NCBI GenBank assembly: GCA_017479035.1
Contig: JAFVCR010000210.1
Coordinates: 1 to 10,352, forward strand
Direction: 5' to 3'
DNA: 10,352 nucleotides
From: Kiritimatiellia bacterium
Lineage (GTDB): Bacteria > Verrucomicrobiota > Kiritimatiellia > RFP12 > UBA1067
The notes beneath the pieces are model-generated. The model made no database searches. It saw only the letters and a program-made list of their open reading frames with translations, and was not told the DNA's origin. A program made the translations under genes and the position numbers. This document shows, one piece after another, positions 5,071 through 10,352 of the stretch. The number at the start of each line of letters is the position of its first letter. Position 1 is the stretch's first letter.

Positions 5071-7935
5071 GTGCTTGCGGCGGTGCTCTGCGGCATCACT
5101 CTCGCCGCAAATGCCGATACATACTATTGGATCGGCGGTGAATCCGGCGCATGGAAATCCGCCAGCAATTGGTCGCTCGAACCCAACGGCGAAGCGGCGG
5201 AAAAATATCCAGACTCCGGCATCAACAACAGAAACACTTCCGCCAGCGACACCGCCGTTTTCGACAACGCCGCTACAGTCACCACGGACGGCAACTGCTA
5301 CATCAGGACGATCACCCTCAACGCGCCGGTAGCCTTCACCGGCGGCGGCGAGTTCAAAAGCCACTACAGCAACAACAACGCGATAACCGTGAACGCCGGC
5401 GAAAACGGCGTATTCATCATGTCAGGAGTCAAGTTGCGCGTTGGCTATGCAACATCCAAAACGGATCGCGGCACGATCTCCGCACCTATAGAAGTAGCAG
5501 GCGACGGCAATACCCTCTTTCTCAACACTGCATACAACAACGGTGCACGCTACAGTTACCTCACCGTAAGCGGTGCAATCTCCGGCACTGGCACCCTTGA
5601 AATAAACGGCGGAAGCCGTCCCGAATACTCCAATATAGTTTTTGCGGGCTCGACTGCGGATTTCACCGGCACGATCACAAGCACTGCGCAGACTACTTCG
5701 CTGAACATCGCCGGGTGGAAATACATCGCCGGCAGCTCATACGCCATTCCTTCCTCCACATTGACATTTTCCGGAAACGGCTCGTTTGCCATCGAGGAAG
5801 GCATCTCCACAGACTTCGCCGCACGCATAAAGGATTCCACATCCGCGATAACAATAGACACCGCCGGGAACGCACTATCTCTCGGCGCAATTCCCGCATC
5901 GAACTCCGGCGGATTTAAGAAAACCGGCGGCGGAACGCTCACACTCACCGCCGCACCTCTTTGCACAGGCACTATTACAGTGGAAGAAGGTCGGCTCGTC
6001 CTGCCCGCCAACGCAACGCTCGCAATGGATTTTGCGGTTGCAGGCGGCGAACTCGAAGTTCCGGCAGGAAATGTTTTCACAGGAAATCTTGATGTGTCCG
6101 GCAACGGCAAAATCGTTGTGGCGGGCAACTCTGGGTGGGATGGCGCAACAGAACTTTTCACACTGCCGGCAGGTTCTACGCTCTCCACGCAGCAAGTGGC
6201 AATCGAAGGCATCGGCCGCTCTACGTATGAAATTTCAGTCGACGAAACTGGCACCGTGTCTGCCACCATCTCACCCGCCACGCTTGTGTGGAACGGCGCG
6301 GACGAAGCAGCATGGACTAGCGCAGGCAACTGGCTCATCTCCGGCGAACAAAATACATACCAGTCAGGCGACGTGGTTGCTTTCACAGACGGCGCGTTCA
6401 CTGCCGCCGGCGCAACGGAACTGACCGTGAACGTGGATAGCGATGTAGCCCCATCCGCCGTTTCAATCTCGCCCTCCGAAAGCAACACCTATATCTTCAA
6501 TGGCACAGGCAAAGTCGTTACTGAAGATTTGACAGTGGACAACAACGGTGCCGGCGCACTCGTCTTGAAAAGCGATGTGTTCAGCGCGCGTTCTCTCGCC
6601 AGCGGCAATGGCGCTGTGACGTTCGATCCGGGCGAGGACGGCGAAATCAACTTGGCAGCCATCTCCGGCGGCGGCAAGGCCACCATTGCTTCCGGCACGT
6701 TGAATCTCGCATCCGTTCCGCAGAGCGCAATTGAAATAGCCACCGGCGCAAAGGCCGTCATATCCGGTGAAAATGCCTCCACTGCATACATGTTGGAACA
6801 AAAGGATATTTCCGGTGCAGGCGATCTTTATTTTGCAAATGGCGTATTCCGTTTGCGAGGCGACAACTACAACAACGCCCACATGAGCAATTTCTCCGGC
6901 ACGCTGCACATCCCCGCCGGCGCGATATACGAAACCTACATTCGCGGATCCGGAATATACCAGTCCCACCCGTACGGTACCGGCACACTCGCTCTTGAAG
7001 GAGGAACTGTGCGCATGCCCGATGCCAACTCGCAGCCGCAATACACCATAGACTGCGCAAAAATCGATGTCGTTGCAGACAGTACCATCGTAAATAACCA
7101 CCGCGACAAGCAACTCAACATCACCGCCGCAATCGAAGGCTCCGCCACTCTCACTTTCAGTAGCGGCAAGAGCAGCAACGCCAATGCATATCGCGGCGCA
7201 AGATTGCAGGGAGACAACTCCCGTTTCTCCGGCACCGTGAATTTCGACAATTCCATCGCACCAGGCGTGGCTATCGGCATAATGAGCAACATTTCCGGCA
7301 GTGCCCTCGCCACATGGAACGTTCGAGGTGAACCTGCCGCACTTACACATTTGATCGATTTGGAAGTGCAGACCGCCAACCAGACGATGGCACTCGGCGC
7401 ATTCAATGTGGCAAGCGCAAATGCGGCGGTTTACGTCAAAAATCCTCTCACCATCGCCCTCGGCGGCAATGACGGCAACTCCACCATCAACGGCGCGCTT
7501 GCACTGCAGAACCAAGGCACATACAATATCGCAAAAACGGGTGCTGGCCGCCTCGCGCTTGGCTCCGGCTTCCAGTTTGCAAACGCTTCCACTCTTGGCG
7601 TGGCCACGGCTGACTATACAGCCAACCAGCAGACGAAAAACATCGTAGTGAACGAAGGCGAATTCACATGCGCGGAAGGTTTGGATCTAGGAGACGTGAA
7701 CATCACTCTCAATGGCGGGACGCTCGTGTTTGAGAAATCCTCCCCGCAAGCGGGTGTTGCCTACACCCTCTTCAAAACAACCGGAACGATAAACATTGCA
7801 CCTGCGGTGGAAATATCCGCTCCTTCAATGACGCATCTGGCGGGCAAATGGGTGTTGAAAGTCGTCAACGACGGCGAATACAATATCCTGCAGATTTCCT
7901 ACGCTCCGGTGGGGTTCACTATCAGAATACGCTGA
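5071..7935 (+). CDS. Large exported protein with autotransporter-associated beta-strand repeats (surface adhesin-like)
   Basis: The intact frame gives 954 residues from a GTG at 5071, but it is open back to 5008, and the true start is probably the ATG at 5004, reached by losing one C from the tract at 5032-5040. The beginning is a signal peptide core (AVLAAVLCGITLA) with an ANA/D cleavage site; the charged n-region is only present if translation starts at 5004. Two modules of the form WxG...W...NW occur near residues 20-34 and 406-421. Repeats of the PATR type (KTGGGTLTLT near 284-293 and KTGAGRLALG near 821-830) lie between and after them. The sequence is rich in Gly, Ala, Thr, Ser and Asn and low in Cys, as expected for a beta-helix passenger. 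There is no C-terminal beta-barrel; it ends in APVGFTIRIR. It is likely exported by Sec and surface-associated or secreted; ligand and anchoring are unknown. Confidence 0.85.
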   Translation: MLAAVLCGITLAANADTYYWIGGESGAWKSASNWSLEPNGEAAEKYPDSGINNRNTSASDTAVFDNAATVTTDGNCYIRTITLNAPVAFTGGGEFKSHYSNNNAITVNAGENGVFIMSGVKLRVGYATSKTDRGTISAPIEVAGDGNTLFLNTAYNNGARYSYLTVSGAISGTGTLEINGGSRPEYSNIVFAGSTADFTGTITSTAQTTSLNIAGWKYIAGSSYAIPSSTLTFSGNGSFAIEEGISTDFAARIKDSTSAITIDTAGNALSLGAIPASNSGGFKKTGGGTLTLTAAPLCTGTITVEEGRLVLPANATLAMDFAVAGGELEVPAGNVFTGNLDVSGNGKIVVAGNSGWDGATELFTLPAGSTLSTQQVAIEGIGRSTYEISVDETGTVSATISPATLVWNGADEAAWTSAGNWLISGEQNTYQSGDVVAFTDGAFTAAGATELTVNVDSDVAPSAVSISPSESNTYIFNGTGKVVTEDLTVDNNGAGALVLKSDVFSARSLASGNGAVTFDPGEDGEINLAAISGGGKATIASGTLNLASVPQSAIEIATGAKAVISGENASTAYMLEQKDISGAGDLYFANGVFRLRGDNYNNAHMSNFSGTLHIPAGAIYETYIRGSGIYQSHPYGTGTLALEGGTVRMPDANSQPQYTIDCAKIDVVADSTIVNNHRDKQLNITAAIEGSATLTFSSGKSSNANAYRGARLQGDNSRFSGTVNFDNSIAPGVAIGIMSNISGSALATWNVRGEPAALTHLIDLEVQTANQTMALGAFNVASANAAVYVKNPLTIALGGNDGNSTINGALALQNQGTYNIAKTGAGRLALGSGFQFANASTLGVATADYTANQQTKNIVVNEGEFTCAEGLDLGDVNITLNGGTLVFEKSSPQAGVAYTLFKTTGTINIAPAVEISAPSMTHLAGKWVLKVVNDGEYNILQISYAPVGFTIRIR

Positions 7936-7960
7936 CCCCGGCGATTGTTGTTTCTCCTGT

Positions 7961-7990
7961 GCGGCGCACCGGGCTGGTGCGCCGCTTTTT
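7961..7990 (+). terminator. Intrinsic terminator after the exported protein
   Basis: A perfect 10 bp GC-rich stem (GCGGCGCACC / GGTGCGCCGC) with loop GGGCT is followed by five T residues. It begins 25 nt after the stop codon at 7935. It lacks a T-run in the minus direction, so it is oriented for the plus-strand gene, although the stem also lies downstream of the convergent nfeD-like gene. Confidence 0.93.
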
Positions 7991-8005
7991 GTATTCTCAA
8001 AGTCG

Positions 8006-8458
8006 TCAGGCGGTCAACTTCTCTACCTTCAAGGTGAGATTGTCGCGAGAGACAATGCGCACGGTTTCGCCCGGTTCCACCACGCAATCGGCCACGGCCG
8101 CCCATTCGGCATCGCCAAGCACTACGCGCCCGGGAAGAGCGGGGGAGATTCGTTGCACGGTCGTGGCAAGTTTCCCGGCGAAGCCGTCCTCGATGTCGCG
8201 CATTTCGGACGTGGGAGTCTTCACGCCCAACGCACCCATGAACCAGCGGCGCAGGGTAAGGAGGCTTGCCACCGAAGCTACGCTGAAGAACGCAAGCTGC
8301 ACCCACACAGGCATCTCCGGCCATGCCGCAAGCACGAGGCCTGTAGCCACGGCACCTATGCCGAAAAACAGTATCACAAACCCGGGCGTGACGATTTCGC
8401 ACACCATCAGCAGTGCGCCGACATACATCCACAACCAATGAACAGCAAGAAAATCCAT
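8006..8458 (-). CDS. NfeD-family membrane protein (short form)
   Basis: The protein has 150 residues: about three hydrophobic helices (roughly 7-24, 26-46 and 51-70) and then a soluble OB-fold domain from about 92. The domain contains GRVVLGDAEWAAVADCVVEPGETVRIV-like features: a Gly-Arg-Val strand, the conserved Trp at 119 and a PGETV turn. This is the short NfeD architecture (E. coli YbbK type), which usually pairs with an SPFH/stomatin-like protein (QmcA, FloA) in membrane quality control; no such partner is in the window. The ATG at 8458 has GGGGAGAAG upstream. It has its own promoter (8486-8514), divergent from the phosphoglycerate mutase gene, and converges with the exported protein. Confidence 0.88.
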   Translation of the reverse strand: MDFLAVHWLWMYVGALLMVCEIVTPGFVILFFGIGAVATGLVLAAWPEMPVWVQLAFFSVASVASLLTLRRWFMGALGVKTPTSEMRDIEDGFAGKLATTVQRISPALPGRVVLGDAEWAAVADCVVEPGETVRIVSRDNLTLKVEKLTA

Positions 8459-8485
8459 ACCACACTTCTCCCCTTTTGCGCCTAT

Positions 8486-8514
8486 ATTCTATACAATATC
8501 CGCCTTGCATGCAA
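8486..8514 (-). promoter_or_regulatory. Promoter of the NfeD-family gene
   Basis: On the minus strand, TTGCAT (8514-8509), a 17 bp spacer and TAGAAT (8491-8486) form a promoter 27 nt upstream of the ATG at 8458. A clear Shine-Dalgarno sequence lies between promoter and start codon. Confidence 0.7.
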
Positions 8515-8559
8515 CCTTTTTCTCACAAGGCAGATATGGAGTGAATTGCAGTGCAGATA

Positions 8560-8588
8560 TTGCGAAATGCGGGAAAATTTGATAGAAT
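8560..8588 (+). promoter_or_regulatory. Promoter of the phosphoglycerate mutase operon, nearly leaderless
   Basis: TTGCGA (8560-8565), a 17 bp spacer and TAGAAT (8583-8588) with TGA just before the -10. Only 10 nt separate the -10 from the ATG at 8599, and no Shine-Dalgarno sequence is present, so transcription probably starts 1-4 nt before the start codon. Confidence 0.7.
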
Positions 8589-8598
8589 ATAAAGCCTT

Positions 8599-9801
8599 AT
8601 GAAAAACAAGACAGTATTGTTTCTCGGCGATGGCATGGCCGATGAACCAGTGGACGAACTGGGAGGCAAAACGCCCCTGATGGCCGCCAATACGCCTAAT
8701 ATGGATTTGATTGCCGCGCATGGACGCTGCGGCGAAATGCTCACCCTGCCCGATGGATTTCCCACTTCCAGCGATGTCGCAAACATGAGCGTCCTTGGAG
8801 GAGATCTTGCTACGGAACTTTGTGGAAGAGGCCCGCTGGAAGCGGCCTCGCAGGGAATAAAAACCGATAAGGACGACGTTCTCTACCGCATGAATCTCGT
8901 AACGATAGACGAAGCCGGCAACCTCAAGGATTTCTCCGGCAACCATGTAGGCGCTACCGAGCAACATGAGGCGATCGACATCCTCAACCGCGAAATCGCC
9001 GCAAAATGGAAAGGCGGCGAAGGCGAATACATACGTTTCTATGCTGGTGTATCGTATCGCAATCTATTGCGTCTGCATGGTGCGGCGTTCAACGCCAAGG
9101 AAGTGGAATACCACAAGCCGGACGATAACCAAGGCAATCCCTTTTGGGATCATCAGGTTCGCGCGAAGAGCCCCGCCGGCGAATATACAGCAAACGTCAT
9201 AAATGAAATCACCCGCCAAGCACTCGAACTCCTGCGCGGACGCGGCGCAAACGGCATTTGGGCATGGAGCGGCGGCAAAGCTGGCGCAATACATTCCGTA
9301 AGCGAAAAATACGGCAAAAAATGCGCGGTCGTCAGTGCAGTGGATGTTATAAACGGGCTCGGGCGCACAATGGGGCTTGATGTGATAAAGGTGGAAGGCG
9401 CAACGGGCTTCATTGATACCAATTACGAGGGCAAGGCCGATGCTGCGATAAAGGCGATTCGCGACGGCTACGACTTTGTGTATGTGCATATCGAAGCCAC
9501 GGACGAAGTAAGCCACATGCAGGATCTCGGTTTGAAGTTGAAAGCGATAGAAGACTTCGACCACCGGCTCGTGGGCAGAGTGATTTCGGAATTGGGCGAT
9601 AGCGTGTCGTATTGCGTCCTGCCGGATCATCCCGTGCCGCTTGCAATAGGCAAACACACTCGCACTCCCGTGCCGGTGGCCGTATATCAACCAGGTGTGC
9701 AGCCCGATGCGGTAAAAGTCTACGATGAAAAGCACGCTCCGAAAGGTTCTCTTGGCTTTCTCAAAGGCGGAGACCTCATGGATCTCCTGCTGAAAGACTG
9801 A
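8599..9801 (+). CDS. Cofactor-independent phosphoglycerate mutase, ApgM-like / proposed homoserine kinase
   Basis: This 400-residue protein is of the alkaline phosphatase superfamily, the usual length for the bacterial branch related to archaeal ApgM. The two-metal site residues are visible: D11 in LGDGMAD, the nucleophile S58 in PTSSDVANMSVLGG, D302 and H306 in ATDEVSH, D343 and H344 in LPDHPVP, and H353. ApgM enzymes interconvert 3- and 2-phosphoglycerate. This bacterial subgroup has also been annotated as a proposed homoserine kinase because of threonine-pathway gene context in some genomes; that context is absent here, so the choice between the two is open. The ATG at 8599 begins the first beta-strand (KTVLFLGDG), with no ribosome binding site and a promoter 10 nt upstream. 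The next gene starts one base after its stop, indicating an operon. Confidence 0.9.
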   Translation: MKNKTVLFLGDGMADEPVDELGGKTPLMAANTPNMDLIAAHGRCGEMLTLPDGFPTSSDVANMSVLGGDLATELCGRGPLEAASQGIKTDKDDVLYRMNLVTIDEAGNLKDFSGNHVGATEQHEAIDILNREIAAKWKGGEGEYIRFYAGVSYRNLLRLHGAAFNAKEVEYHKPDDNQGNPFWDHQVRAKSPAGEYTANVINEITRQALELLRGRGANGIWAWSGGKAGAIHSVSEKYGKKCAVVSAVDVINGLGRTMGLDVIKVEGATGFIDTNYEGKADAAIKAIRDGYDFVYVHIEATDEVSHMQDLGLKLKAIEDFDHRLVGRVISELGDSVSYCVLPDHPVPLAIGKHTRTPVPVAVYQPGVQPDAVKVYDEKHAPKGSLGFLKGGDLMDLLLKD

Positions 9802-9802
9802 C

Positions 9803-10352
9803 ATGGCTCTACAGAAAAACAATGCAAATAAAAGGCGTGCGCGATCTGCCGTAGCCGGCGTTCTCGCGCTGCCTTTTGGTGTTTTTCTGTGGCTCTTGCT
9901 GTGGACGGCGATGGGGCTTTTCGCGCTTGTGCCGGCAAAGAAAGCGTATGGTCTCGGCTGCGCAATGGCATCTACGATATACCCCTTTTTTCCCAAACGC
10001 CGCCGCCTCGCAATCGACAACATTCTCAAGGCGCAGATAACGAGCGACCGCGCCGCTGCTGCGCGCATCGCAAAAGATTCGTGGTGTCATCTACTTGGGC
10101 ATATCTTCGAGGCACTGAAAGTTCCAAAGGTGATAACAAAAGAAAACTGGCGCGAGCATCTCGCCACGGACGAAGGCCATCCCGATGCCGTTAAACTGCT
10201 TTTGGACACGCCCGGCGAGCCGATACTGCTCGTGAGTGCGCACCACGGTGTGTGGGAAATCGCCACCAATATATTGAGTTTCACCCGTCCGATGATTGCC
10301 ATCGCACGAACGCTCAATAATCCGTTCGTGGCAAAGTGGATGAAAAAGCACC
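9803..10352 (+). CDS. LpxL/HtrB-like lipid A biosynthesis acyltransferase (C-terminus outside the window)
   Basis: The frame is open from ATG 9803 to the right edge (183 full codons), about 60% of a typical 300-residue family member. A basic N-terminus (KRRAR) is followed by a hydrophobic segment at about 16-43, the single membrane anchor of this family. RRRLAIDNILKAQ near 67-79 matches the conserved Arg/Asn helix. The catalytic HX4E motif appears as SAHHGVWE, with H147 and E152 (HFGNWE in E. coli LpxL), and IARTLNNPFV at 167-176 is the next conserved block. LpxL-type enzymes transfer an acyl chain to lipid A precursors at the inner membrane, so an LPS outer membrane is implied. The gene begins one base after the phosphoglycerate mutase stop (TGACATG) with only a weak GAAAGA upstream, so translational coupling is likely. 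Confidence 0.88.
   Translation, partial: MALQKNNANKRRARSAVAGVLALPFGVFLWLLLWTAMGLFALVPAKKAYGLGCAMASTIYPFFPKRRRLAIDNILKAQITSDRAAAARIAKDSWCHLLGHIFEALKVPKVITKENWREHLATDEGHPDAVKLLLDTPGEPILLVSAHHGVWEIATNILSFTRPMIAIARTLNNPFVAKWMKKH

Noticed and set aside
5066..5332. Frame starting with ATG 5066 near the exported protein start
   Set aside because: It is in a different frame from the signal peptide and passenger, gives an Arg/Cys-rich product and lacks a ribosome binding site.
5556..7515. Two long minus-strand open frames (310 and 350 codons) opposite the exported protein
   Set aside because: They lie antisense to a clear beta-repeat coding sequence, have no ribosome binding sites or promoters, and encode proteins with odd composition. 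They result from low stop-codon density opposite a GC-rich repetitive gene.
7961..7990. Bidirectional terminator for the convergent NfeD-like gene
   Set aside because: The stem is symmetrical, but on the minus strand it is followed by an A/G-rich sequence without a T-run, so only plus-strand termination is supported.

Overview
The window looks like a chromosomal segment of a Gram-negative bacterium of the PVC superphylum. My best guess is a Kiritimatiellota/Lentisphaerota-type lineage, at low to moderate confidence. The reasons are a secreted protein with autotransporter-associated beta-strand repeats, a LpxL-type acyltransferase implying an outer membrane, a stand-alone MetH activation domain, and what appears to be the long N-terminal extension of a PVC-type GreA-like factor. 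I see no tRNA, rRNA, CRISPR array or insertion sequence.

Left part (about 1-4850, all minus strand). yfcE (4849-4331) is followed by a methionine-cycle operon of metK (4110-2938), metF (2941-2078), a stand-alone cobalamin-dependent methionine synthase activation-domain protein (2081-1413, TTG start) and a radical SAM protein of the AhbC/NirJ-like family (1420-371). Consecutive genes overlap at their stop and start codons, so they are probably translationally coupled. A strong promoter lies about 165 nt upstream of metK and leaves a long, foldable leader that may be a regulatory RNA. The radical SAM gene seems to lack the usual cysteine-rich C-terminal domain. Its last codons contain a near-perfect promoter for the next gene, a GreA-like protein whose N-terminus runs off the left edge (365-1).

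Centre (4850-7990, plus strand). A large exported beta-repeat protein (reading frame 5071-7935) follows a good promoter, a ribosome binding site and an ATG at 5004. That ATG lies just before a run of nine C residues and is out of frame with the signal peptide and passenger. Losing one C, or gaining two, would fuse ATG, signal peptide and passenger into one reading frame. This is the layout of a phase-variable contingency locus, shown here in the OFF state, and it is the most interesting observation in the window. A strong intrinsic terminator follows the gene.

Right part (8006-10352). A small NfeD-type membrane protein (8458-8006, minus) is divergent from an operon of a cofactor-independent phosphoglycerate mutase/proposed homoserine kinase (8599-9801) and a LpxL/HtrB-like lipid A acyltransferase (9803 to the right edge, incomplete).

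All six putative promoters share the form TTGC-like -35, exactly 17 bp spacer, and TA(T/G)AAT-like -10, with TGA before the -10 in four of them. Two of them (yfcE and the phosphoglycerate mutase) sit so close to the ATG that the mRNAs would be leaderless or nearly so.
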